DNA from: Saprospiraceae bacterium
Lineage (GTDB): Bacteria > Bacteroidota > Bacteroidia > Chitinophagales > Saprospiraceae
DNA: 34,892 nucleotides
Assembly (NCBI GenBank): GCA_022448955.1
Contig: JAKVCU010000097.1
Coordinates: 1-34,892, forward strand
Direction: 5' to 3'
Made by a program: the position numbers and the translations under genes. The notes under the pieces were generated by a model. It ran no database searches. It saw only the letters and a list, made by a program, of their open reading frames with translations, and had not been told where the DNA came from. This document shows, one piece after another, positions 27,852 to 34,892 of the stretch (its first letter is position 1; each line of letters starts with the position of its first letter).

Positions 27852-28168
27852 CAAAGAAAAGAGCTCAATCGAAAGATTGGGCTTTTTTTGTTTGTGGTAG
27901 GCTTAAATGAAAAAAGAATCTAAAATTGTAAAACCACAAAAATAGATGATGATCTTACAACTATTTTACAGAGCCTTCGCTATCAAATCCTTTTTGTGCG
28001 TTTGGGATATTTATTTTAGGATGGATGCTATCAACTGCTATTGACCACCTGAAATAGCTAATCTACTTGCTCAAAGTGCAGATCGATCAACTTTTCTCTA
28101 TTGACCCTTTTTAAACCTCTACCTTGTGATTGACAATAACATGATCAAGCACAAAAAATCAATGGGAG
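27852..28168. other. Intergenic region after tRNA-Asp
   Basis: 317 bases holding the tRNA terminator at the left edge and otherwise nothing recognisable up to the GTG start at 28169, which is preceded by a purine-rich gggagg. Confidence 0.5.
27862..27889 (+). terminator. Terminator of tRNA-Asp
   Basis: Arms agctcaatc and gattgggct around a gaaa tetraloop, then seven T. The hairpin begins 12 bases after the tRNA. Confidence 0.85.
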
Positions 28169-29257
28169 GTGAAATCAAAACTAAAAAGACAGATTAGCCA
28201 ATATTTGGCTATGAGTAAGCAATTAAGGCATCTTGACTGGGAAACGCGTGGAGATGCTTGGCTAATGCTAGAAGCGTATACGGCGATTGATTTGCGAAAA
28301 CATCTACAAAATGCTATCGAGGAAGTGATTCAAAGCCTATCGCATTTAGTAAAGCAAACGGAGGGAGAATTTGACCAAGTGGCATTAAACCTGGATTTTT
28401 TATCCATTCGGATGAAATATAAATCATTGCAAGCATGTCTTGATTTTTTTGCGAAAGCAATCAACTCTAACAGGACTGAAAAAGAAAAGCAAATCTTGTC
28501 AGGATGGAATCATCTTGCGGAGAGTAGTATGATTAATATTTTTAAAACTCTTGATCAACCAACACCAAAAGTATTGGTGTATTTGAGGGAAAGCAAGACT
28601 GATATAAATCAAAAAGTAAATGTTCAATTTTGGCATTTGGATGAAAAAAATACGATAGCTGCCATCCAAGTAAATAAAGAGCATTTACAGCATCCAACAA
28701 CTATTCTACGCGCAGTGGGGAAAGAACTGGCAGGTTTATTGGACTGGAGTACAGAATTAGAAGAAGCTATAAAAAATGAGATTGATTGGCCTAATGGAGA
28801 TGCTGGACTTATCTGGGGGGGTTGGGCTACTGAAATTGTAGCGGATGCCTATACTTTTTCTCATATGGGCTATACCGCCCTTGCTAACCTGTATGACGAA
28901 TTATCTAAAAACCCTCATCAAATATTTAATTATGAGGAAGGCAACCTACAACCAACGCCTTATTTGAGGCTCATCCTAAACATGGCATGGTGTCAATTGT
29001 CTTTTGATCAAGAAGGTCCTTGGGATGAAATGATGTTTAAATGGACATATACTAATGATTGGCTAAATGCTAATAATGATGTGTATAACTTGATTAAAGA
29101 TAGCTTTGACTTAGTTCCTAAAGTGGCACTTTTGGCAATGACTAGGCCTATGCGCGCTTTAGGTGGATACACGCTTAAAGAATTGGAGCAGTGGCTGCAA
29201 TGGCAAGGTGCATTCGTGATGAAAGATGCGTTTCAAGAGATCAGTATGATAAAATAG
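28169..29257 (+). CDS. Uncharacterised protein resembling an inactive metalloprotease
   Basis: A 362-residue soluble protein, GTG start. The first 130 residues are helical (ISQYLAMSKQLRHLDWETRG opens them). The middle has a hydrophobic strand, KVLVYLRE, near 134, then ILRAVGKELAGLLDW (180-193) where related proteins would have an HExxH zinc helix; here the first His is Gly and the second is Ala or Gly. WATEIVADAYTFSHMGYTAL (219-238) matches the EIxAD glutamate helix seen in zinc metalloprotease-like families. It is followed by PTPYLRLILNMAWCQL (262-277), with GPWDEMMFKW after that. I therefore read it as a metalloprotease-like fold with its metal site lost, but I cannot name the family. It is convergent with the caspase operon and has its own terminator. 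Confidence 0.62.
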   Translation: MKSKLKRQISQYLAMSKQLRHLDWETRGDAWLMLEAYTAIDLRKHLQNAIEEVIQSLSHLVKQTEGEFDQVALNLDFLSIRMKYKSLQACLDFFAKAINSNRTEKEKQILSGWNHLAESSMINIFKTLDQPTPKVLVYLRESKTDINQKVNVQFWHLDEKNTIAAIQVNKEHLQHPTTILRAVGKELAGLLDWSTELEEAIKNEIDWPNGDAGLIWGGWATEIVADAYTFSHMGYTALANLYDELSKNPHQIFNYEEGNLQPTPYLRLILNMAWCQLSFDQEGPWDEMMFKWTYTNDWLNANNDVYNLIKDSFDLVPKVALLAMTRPMRALGGYTLKELEQWLQWQGAFVMKDAFQEISMIK

Positions 29258-29414
29258 TTTCTTTGATTTTCATTTTGATTGGATCCTTCTTAGTGGAGGG
29301 GCCAATTTTTAAATAAAATCCAAAATTAAAATTAACACAATAACGCCCTGCTGCGTGAGCTTATAAAGAGTGAGGCTAATATCAAGAGTGTGTCTTAATT
29401 TTTTAATTGTCTTG

Positions 29415-29441
29415 CCATCAGCCATTAGGCTGATGGTTTTT
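29415..29441 (+). terminator. Rho-independent terminator
   Basis: Arms ccatcagcc and ggctgatgg with an atta loop, followed by tttttc. It lies about 160 bases after the metalloprotease-like gene and reads on the plus strand. Confidence 0.75.
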
Positions 29442-29507
29442 CGTTTGGAAAGAGAAGGGGTTTTTCAAAAGCGAGACGAGACGATCAATTTATTCTAATC
29501 GTCTTGC

Positions 29508-30605
29508 TTAGAAATCAATGGAATCTATGAAAGAAGAAAAACGAGCTCTCAACTGATTTCTTCTTAATTCCAATCTTTCTTGAGAACTGGTTCCTGATAT
29601 TTCACTGTTTTCATAGTCTGCATGTTGGGCTCTTAATAAAAATAGCGTATCGGATTTGTTAGTGTTTTCTACAAAAGGTTCAAGCAAATCAGCTATTTTC
29701 TTAAATTCATTCTGAACAAGTAAGGTTTTGATTCCTTTAATTAGGTCTTCTTTATTGTTTAGACTGTTATTATCCAGTCCTTTAGTTGTTGAAGAATAAA
29801 GGGAATCTGTATTGGAAGGCTGAGGAGCTATTTTCCCTTTTTTTAGGAAAAGCATATCACCACCAAGGTGCTTTTGATTTTTGAGGCTATCTATTCTAGG
29901 CGTTTGCTGATCATTTGCTGCTTTGCTACGTACCTGTAGGCCCAATTCTACCCCCCAATAATAGTCCTTTGAAGGGTCTTTTAAGGATTGGATAAGTGCT
30001 TCGGCAAATGGGCTGTTTTTCCCTGGAATTCCATCAAGTACAGTAGTTTCCATTCCTGATGTTAATGCGTATCTAGAACTATAGTGATAAACCTGACTTG
30101 ATTCAAGATCATTGATATCTCTAAAAATAGTCCCAGAGAAACAAGAATCAATCATGCAATATATATGTCTAGCGTCACACTGCTGTACAAGTCGATTGAT
30201 AATATCATTAGATAGATATGAAAACTCATCTCCTTTTTCTGCATCATATAAAAGCCAGAAGCCTTGGTCTAAGGATTCTTCTAGCACACCATGCCCAGAA
30301 AAGTAAATCACTAAATTATCTTCATCAGAGATTTGTTCATTTAGTGATTTAAACTGTTTAGCAAAGGCTCTTTTTGTAGCTTCCGAATTAAATAATGTGT
30401 AGCAATTTTCAGGTAGGAAATTGTAATTTTCTAATAAGATGTTTTTCACAGATTTAGCATCGCTGACAGCATTGTTTAATGTTGGGATATCACCCTGATA
30501 ATCGTCTACAGCAATGATAAATAAATAATTTTTACCATTGGGTGCAGTTGTTTTTTTATCGTCTTGATCTATTGAAATCACATCTTTTTTAACTTCTCCT
30601 TCCAT
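29508..30605 (-). CDS. Caspase-family protease (C14) with C-terminal EAD-like adaptor
   Basis: A 365-residue caspase-like cysteine protease. The p20-like domain spans about residues 25-255: YLFIIAVDDYQGDIPTLNNA, then LVIYFSGHGVLEE with catalytic H105, and MIDSCFSGTIF with catalytic C155. RYALTSGMETTVLDG and SPFAEALIQSL follow as in active family members. The retained Asp before the catalytic Cys suggests specificity after basic residues, by analogy with metacaspases. A Ser/Asn-rich linker (about 260-283) leads to a helical C-terminal domain (284-365: DLIKGIKTLLVQNEFKKI, SDTLFLLRAQHADYENSEI, ERLELRRNQLRARFSSFI), which resembles the EAD11-type effector-associated adaptors. There is no signal peptide. 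The ATG overlaps the stop of the upstream caspase gene by one base (TAATG), indicating coupled translation. Confidence 0.88.
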   Translation of the reverse strand: MEGEVKKDVISIDQDDKKTTAPNGKNYLFIIAVDDYQGDIPTLNNAVSDAKSVKNILLENYNFLPENCYTLFNSEATKRAFAKQFKSLNEQISDEDNLVIYFSGHGVLEESLDQGFWLLYDAEKGDEFSYLSNDIINRLVQQCDARHIYCMIDSCFSGTIFRDINDLESSQVYHYSSRYALTSGMETTVLDGIPGKNSPFAEALIQSLKDPSKDYYWGVELGLQVRSKAANDQQTPRIDSLKNQKHLGGDMLFLKKGKIAPQPSNTDSLYSSTTKGLDNNSLNNKEDLIKGIKTLLVQNEFKKIADLLEPFVENTNKSDTLFLLRAQHADYENSEISGTSSQERLELRRNQLRARFSSFIDSIDF

Positions 30606-33328
30606 TATTTCCTTTTTAAATTAACTTCTACTTTTTTAATTGTCCACTCAGCAATATTTAAAGCACCGCTTACATTGATAACATCTTTTGTAATGGCTAA
30701 ACTTTCTGCACTAAAAAGGCTACTTATCTCTTTTATACTTTCTTGAGAAAATAAATGAGGTGATACTAAGGGCTTCCTAGAGCAGAATAATAAAAATAAA
30801 TCTTTCGTTTCGTTTACATCAGGGTTGCTTATCCCAAGTGCTTCTCCGTGATCTAAAGATGAATATAGAAATTCATCCTCATAATCCAGTCTTTTATTAA
30901 AATCTTCAAACTTTTGCAAAATACTATAATTTCGACCTAAATGCACAAGAAATACATATATCGATTTCGTATTCAAATTTTGAACATTAATTTCATAAGG
31001 AACAAATTTCATTTGATTAGTGAAAGGGATGTTTATCTCATTACGCCCTTCCTCTTCATCAGAGTATGGAAAAACAGTTTCAGTGAATGTTTGACCCTTT
31101 AGATTCTTCCAACTAAAGTTGAACTTTATCTCGTTGATGTTAATCAATGAATCTTTTGGAGCCGTCACTTGCTTAATGATTTCCCAACGAGCAATTTTAT
31201 GTAGAATGTCCACGATGTAATCCATTCCAACTTCATTGATGTTCGTAATTCCTACGATTAATTCATGGCCTTTTTGAACTTGAATTTCGTCATTTTTGAA
31301 AACTAAACGATAAGTACATTCTTCATTTATTAGCCGGATTCTATGGTGTAGTCCCTTTGCTTCTATTTTTTCTGACAATTGTTTTCTTAAGACCTGTTGG
31401 TTTTTATGATCAATTATTTGAAATCCAATTTTTGTGCCGGTTAAAGGAATGAAATATTGTTCCTCCTTGGCTAAAGAAAGATCATTAAGTAACTTTATTC
31501 TTGTTCTTTCTAGAGCAACATTTATTACTCTCGCCTTTCCTATTGCATTTGTAAAATCATCTTTTGAAAAAATATCAAGTTCTAGGTTGTTGTATATTTC
31601 AGGAATTAAACCATGGATAGCTCCAATATTGGCTACCCACTGGTCTTTTTTAAGAGATATTTGAGGAAGAGCATGGTATTGAACTTCACCCCCTTTAAGA
31701 AAGGAATCAAAAGGATTTACATTACCTGCATATTCAAAATAAGGGTGTTGATCTTCTTTTGATTGTGATCGGATGGCATTACTCAGCAGAAAATGAATTT
31801 CAGAATAGGATGGTGCTATGTTTCTTTCCGTGGATAATACTTGCTTTAAAAAATAGCTAAATAGACCACCATTGTCGTTTTCAAGGGCATATTCGGTTGG
31901 ACTACATGCTGTCAACAAAACAAAGTCTGCACGAGGAATGTGAAGATTATCTTTTGAATACATTTCGTGATATTGCCCCTCTAAATATTCATTTAATGTT
32001 CTTGCAGTAATATCTGGCAGGTTTGTGCGACGTATCATGCCAGCGCCTAAACCATCTTTGAATATAGAACCACTGAAACAGCAATCCATTAAACCCACAA
32101 AATGAATGTTTTTTACTTTTTCAGTTCCATTATATTGAAGCTCTGAAATGAGCATTCTTAATTCTTTATCAGCAATATTCAGAATACCCTTCTCTCCATA
32201 GTCATGAACGACTAACAATTCATTTCGACCACCAGGGTTTTCAATTTTCGCATCGATGAATTCTTGACTTGTTGGTTCCCAAGAACCATGTCCACTGTAG
32301 TGGAAAATTGCAGTGTCGCCATCTTGTAAATCTGAAAAATGAGATCTAAATGCTTCGATGATATTAGCACGTGTAGCTTCTTCGTTTTTCAGAATTTTAT
32401 AGTTATTCTCCGGTATATTATAACGAGCTTCTAGCACCTCTTTTATTCCTATTACATCTTTTACACACCCACGAAGATTAGGAACTTCATTGGATTTATA
32501 ACTGTTAATAGCTACTGATAAAACACGGACTTGCCCTGATGGTTGGCCATCAAAAGCTTCAATTGAGTCCTCTTCTGAAGAAGGGAAAAAGTCAGGTAAA
32601 AGAGCTTGGTCATCAACTGGAATATCGGTAATGCTTCTATCTCTGAATTCTCCAGATTTTTTCCAAAATGGCTTATATATTCCAGCACATTGGAATAATG
32701 GAGTAATATTCTTTTTTCCAATAGACTCTGTACCGATTCCTTGTGTATGGACTATATCAAAATCGGCATCAATCCCTGAAAGCTTAATATCACTTTGACC
32801 TAATTCTGCATTGACTTTTAGGCTGATATTAGCATTTTTACCTTTTGAAATGATAACGGTTCCACTTGCTCCTTGGAGAACTTTTGTCACGACAACCCAT
32901 GACTTATACCAAGTTTCTCCAGGTTTAGGATTGTTAAAACGATCCTCAATAATTGCACCTAGTTGAAACTGATTGGAAATAGTATGTGTTTTGATATCTA
33001 CGATGTCTACTACTATTGATTCCTCTGAACCAAATTGAATAGAAATTCCAGCATCTGCTTTAGTTAGTATACTGTTGGGAGAGGTAATATCTCCAGAAAG
33101 TTTGTAGGTAATTTTAGTGTTTTCATCGGATTTAAAGTGAATATCTCCTTCTGTTTGGGATATTTTTGTCTTAAAGTCAATCCCAAAATCACTAAGATGG
33201 GCCTTATATTTAAAGATACCTCCATCAAGAATTCCAATGTCTCCTAATTTAATAGTATCATTTGGGTGCCAAGTAGCAAAGTACTTAAATTCTTTACGGA
33301 TTGTTTTTGTATAAAATTCAGCTGACAT
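30605..33328 (-). CDS. Large caspase-family protein: N-terminal beta domain, C14 caspase, beta-rich tail
   Basis: A 907-residue protein. Residues 1-225 form a beta-rich domain that I cannot assign (FATWHPNDTIKLGDIGILDG near the start, ETWYKSWVVVTKVLQGASG in the middle, KKNITPLFQCAGIYKPFW at its end). An acidic linker (about 232-265) leads to a caspase domain (266-545): VRVLSVAINSYKSNEVPNL, FHYSGHGSW with catalytic H347, and LMDCCFSGSIF with C417. VLLTACSPTEYALENDNGG and GLFSYFLKQVL complete it. The tail (546-907) is beta-rich, with IVDILHKIARWEIIKQV and SIYVFLVHLGRNYSIL, features I associate with accessory domains of other bacterial C14 proteins. Both catalytic residues are intact. There is no signal peptide or membrane helix. 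A smaller caspase is coupled downstream; a divergent small gene lies upstream. Confidence 0.85.
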   Translation of the reverse strand: MSAEFYTKTIRKEFKYFATWHPNDTIKLGDIGILDGGIFKYKAHLSDFGIDFKTKISQTEGDIHFKSDENTKITYKLSGDITSPNSILTKADAGISIQFGSEESIVVDIVDIKTHTISNQFQLGAIIEDRFNNPKPGETWYKSWVVVTKVLQGASGTVIISKGKNANISLKVNAELGQSDIKLSGIDADFDIVHTQGIGTESIGKKNITPLFQCAGIYKPFWKKSGEFRDRSITDIPVDDQALLPDFFPSSEEDSIEAFDGQPSGQVRVLSVAINSYKSNEVPNLRGCVKDVIGIKEVLEARYNIPENNYKILKNEEATRANIIEAFRSHFSDLQDGDTAIFHYSGHGSWEPTSQEFIDAKIENPGGRNELLVVHDYGEKGILNIADKELRMLISELQYNGTEKVKNIHFVGLMDCCFSGSIFKDGLGAGMIRRTNLPDITARTLNEYLEGQYHEMYSKDNLHIPRADFVLLTACSPTEYALENDNGGLFSYFLKQVLSTERNIAPSYSEIHFLLSNAIRSQSKEDQHPYFEYAGNVNPFDSFLKGGEVQYHALPQISLKKDQWVANIGAIHGLIPEIYNNLELDIFSKDDFTNAIGKARVINVALERTRIKLLNDLSLAKEEQYFIPLTGTKIGFQIIDHKNQQVLRKQLSEKIEAKGLHHRIRLINEECTYRLVFKNDEIQVQKGHELIVGITNINEVGMDYIVDILHKIARWEIIKQVTAPKDSLININEIKFNFSWKNLKGQTFTETVFPYSDEEEGRNEINIPFTNQMKFVPYEINVQNLNTKSIYVFLVHLGRNYSILQKFEDFNKRLDYEDEFLYSSLDHGEALGISNPDVNETKDLFLLFCSRKPLVSPHLFSQESIKEISSLFSAESLAITKDVINVSGALNIAEWTIKKVEVNLKRK

Positions 33329-33373
33329 GGGGTAAATTATTTATATTTGATTATCTGCTAATCAAATGTTGTT

Positions 33374-33381
33374 CAAAGATA
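33374..33381 (-). promoter_or_regulatory. Putative -7 box of the caspase operon
   Basis: Reads TATCTTTG on the minus strand, a full match to TAnnTTTG, giving a start about 39 bases before the ATG at 33328. No TTTG is found 18-20 bases further upstream, so an activator or alternative signal may be needed. Confidence 0.4.
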
Positions 33382-33477
33382 TTTTGAAATGAAAAGTATT
33401 TAATATTACTTTTATTGATTACAAATGTAATTCCTTCTTTTAATAGCTTCATAGAAAAGATACAAATGTCCCACTTA

Positions 33478-33594
33478 AAAGGGTGAATAGGGTATTCCAT
33501 AGGATAATTTGGAAAGAATACAATATTCAAATGAAGTTAAAATCATTTGTAGCAGAGATCTATCCCTCCATGTTAAATGATGGATTCACCCTTT
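33478..33594. repeat. Inverted repeat pair, 95 bases apart
   Basis: aaagggtgaat (33478-33488) and attcacccttt (33584-33594) are perfect 11-base inverted copies. The enclosed 95 bases are not obviously a gene. It could be a paired operator, a long-looped RNA hairpin or a tiny MITE-like element. Confidence 0.45.
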
Positions 33595-33642
33595 CATATA
33601 GGCAATCTACTTCATTTAGTAAAAACGAAATTCATAAGCGCC

Positions 33643-33650
33643 TAAATTTG
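33643..33650 (+). promoter_or_regulatory. Putative -7 box of the small divergent gene
   Basis: TAAATTTG, a full match to TAnnTTTG, about 29 bases before the ATG at 33679. The -33 element is weak (TTTA at 33615-33618). Confidence 0.4.
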
Positions 33651-33678
33651 AATTATCACAAAACTTAAAACGAAAAAA

Positions 33679-33987
33679 ATGTCGGCAGAACAAAACGCAG
33701 CTTACTTCGAAAAAGAATGGAATGATAACTACATGACTTTAGTCGATCGAACTAATCGAAAGCATGTTAATGATTTAATTGAATTTACTAAGAAAAAAGA
33801 AAAAGAGGCAGAGCCACTAAGAGAACGTCCTAAACCTGATGGAGATGAATTGGATAAGTTCAAAGCGTTATTAAACGCAGCTGCTTTACAGCAAATTGAA
33901 AATGCAGCAGGTGCAGATGCTAGAAAATTAGTTGAAGATTTAATTAAATATGCAGATTCACTTGTAGAGCAATTGAGTAATTCATAA
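33679..33987 (+). CDS. Small charged helical protein, divergent from caspase operon
   Basis: A 102-residue protein with no signal or membrane segment. It is entirely helix-forming: MSAEQNAAYFEKEWNDNYM, a charged middle (IEFTKKKEKEAEPLRERPK), and an amphipathic C-terminus (LQQIENAAGADARKLVEDLI). I recognise no family. A -7-like box is placed well upstream, and the AT-rich coding bias looks real. It is transcribed away from the caspase pair through a shared 350-base region and is followed 20 bases later by an insertion sequence. A role as partner, sensor or inhibitor of the caspases is possible from position alone. Confidence 0.65.
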   Translation: MSAEQNAAYFEKEWNDNYMTLVDRTNRKHVNDLIEFTKKKEKEAEPLRERPKPDGDELDKFKALLNAAALQQIENAAGADARKLVEDLIKYADSLVEQLSNS

Positions 33988-34007
33988 TTAATTTTAGCAA
34001 CGACTAA

Positions 34008-34892
34008 GAAGCTGTTTGAATTTAGCTTTTTTCACATCTGAGAGCAAGTAAACGAATTTGCGCCAGATACAAAAATGCTTCTACCGACTCGGTTTTACGT
34101 TCATAATCCTTAGAAAGCCTTCGATAATTATCATTCCATGCATTGGTTCTTTCAACAATCCAGCGCAATGGTAAAACCTCAAAAGTGTTAATATTCTCAG
34201 GCTTTTTGACAATTTCGAGCTTCCATTCGAGTTTTCGATAGCATTTTTTAACAAACTGAACCAGTTTCCCTCGATATCCACCGTCGGCAAAAAAAGTTTT
34301 GAGACGTGGAAAGTCGAAGCGGTTCATAAATAATTTGGCCATTAACCAAGAACCAGCATCACGGTCTTGCCAATCGGCAGCGGTTACCCAAGCGACGATA
34401 ATTAGGCCTAAGGTATCCACCATCAGGTGGCGCTTACGACCTTTTATCTTTTTGCCAGCATCATAACCACTGTTGGATTGACCACTGACTGCTGTGTTTT
34501 TGACGCTTTGGGAATCGAGTATACCTACACTAGGGGAACGGTTTTTACCCAGTAGTTCTCGGTAATCTCCGCCTAGTTCTTGGCTTAAAGACTCTAATAA
34601 ACCATTATCGCGCCAGGTTCTGAAGTAATAATAAATGGTTCCCGAGGGAGGATATTCCGAAGGTATATCTGCCCACACGCAGCCATTTTTTAAAACATAC
34701 ATAATGGCATCAAATATAATTTGTAAGCGCCATTTGCGCTTACGATTCAGCATTTGCTCTGGTAATTTATTTTCTATAACTTGCCATTGAGCATTCGTTA
34801 GGGAAGAGGTGTATTTTTTTGTCATAATTAAAATTACAACTTTCCTCGAATGCTCTTCTTATATGTCAGTTTTTATAAATTCAAATAGCTTC
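34008..34892 (-). mobile_element. IS5-family insertion sequence
   Basis: An 885-base element bounded by inverted repeats. The left end reads gaagctgtttgaattta (34008-34024), and the right end, inverted, reads gaagctatttgaattta (34876-34892), 16 of 17 identical. It contains one transposase gene on the minus strand whose stop codon lies inside the left inverted repeat. The target duplication cannot be checked because the window ends at the outer base of the right repeat; the left flank ends in cta/aa, compatible with the short TA-type or TNA duplications of the family. Confidence 0.9.
34022..34825 (-). CDS. IS5-family DDE transposase
   Basis: A 267-residue complete transposase. The N-terminal DUF4096-like domain reads SLTNAQWQVIENKLPEQ with GCVWADIPSEYPPSGTIYYY. 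The DDE catalytic domain has the first Asp in ILDSQSVKNTAVSG, the second in TFFADGGYRGKLV and the Glu in RWIVERTNAW. GRKRHLMVDTLGLIIVAWV is another landmark of the IS5 group (IS427/IS1031-like). Frame and motifs are intact, so the element may be active. Confidence 0.95.
   Translation of the reverse strand: MTKKYTSSLTNAQWQVIENKLPEQMLNRKRKWRLQIIFDAIMYVLKNGCVWADIPSEYPPSGTIYYYFRTWRDNGLLESLSQELGGDYRELLGKNRSPSVGILDSQSVKNTAVSGQSNSGYDAGKKIKGRKRHLMVDTLGLIIVAWVTAADWQDRDAGSWLMAKLFMNRFDFPRLKTFFADGGYRGKLVQFVKKCYRKLEWKLEIVKKPENINTFEVLPLRWIVERTNAWNDNYRRLSKDYERKTESVEAFLYLAQIRLLALRCEKS

Larger units (their letters stand above)
33329..33678. other. Divergent regulatory region of the caspase operon
   Basis: 350 AT-rich bases between the caspase operon and the divergent small gene. 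It holds candidate -7 boxes on both strands (33374-33381 minus, 33643-33650 plus) and an 11-base inverted repeat at 33478-33594. No convincing gene was seen. Confidence 0.5.

Noticed and set aside
32654-33328. Bacterial gasdermin as identity of the caspase N-terminal domain
   Set aside because: The location beside a protease is suggestive, but the opening motifs (FATW, LGDIG) do not resemble the bacterial gasdermins I remember.
33483-33668. 61-residue plus-strand frame upstream of the small helical gene
   Set aside because: Composition is not protein-like, it crosses the inverted repeat and the putative promoter, and it ends just before the better gene.

Overview
The window looks like chromosome from a low-GC member of the Bacteroidota, most likely Saprospiria-like (genus not determinable by eye). 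The evidence is a protein with a C-terminal type IX secretion (Por) sorting domain, promoters of the Bacteroidetes -33/-7 type (TTTG then TAnnTTTG), atpD-atpC standing apart from the other ATP synthase genes, a short epsilon subunit, the compact archaeal/eukaryotic-type prolyl-tRNA synthetase, a mevalonate kinase homologue and caspase-like proteases. Both window edges lie in repeats: base 1 opens a dispersed repeat found again near 22 kb, and the last base is the outer end of an IS5-family element.

0-7 kb: a decayed arylamine N-acetyltransferase; a tight three-gene operon (RsmI-like methyltransferase, haloalkane dehalogenase, CYTH protein); a GHMP/mevalonate kinase; a small YiaA-type membrane protein; a dipeptide epimerase that meets a glycosyltransferase tail to tail. 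7-9 kb: atpD-atpC with a good promoter and terminator. 9.6-12.2 kb (minus strand): an envelope-stress-type operon of ECF sigma factor, putative anti-sigma protein, membrane-anchored Spy/CpxP-like protein and a larger Spy-like protein carrying a type IX sorting tail.

12.8-21.5 kb: a lipoprotein, a beta-lactamase-fold serine hydrolase, a tandem pair of outer-membrane barrel genes of which the first is a pseudogene with an internal deletion, proS, an exported D/Y-, W/N/G- and R/S-rich low-complexity protein, and an OMPP1/FadL-like barrel. 22.3-27.8 kb: a helical-repeat (TPR-like) protein, a YdjM-type membrane hydrolase, the accA-DUF6913-dapA operon and tRNA-Asp(GTC).

28.1-34.9 kb is the accessory part. 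It holds a protein resembling a metalloprotease with a degenerate active site, then a translationally coupled pair of caspase-family proteases. The first is a 907-residue protein with an unrecognised beta-rich N-terminal domain, a C14 caspase domain and a beta-rich tail. The second is a 365-residue caspase with a C-terminal effector-associated-domain-like adaptor. A divergently transcribed 102-residue helical protein and an IS5-family insertion sequence follow. The caspase pair is the best candidate for an undescribed conflict or cell-death system.
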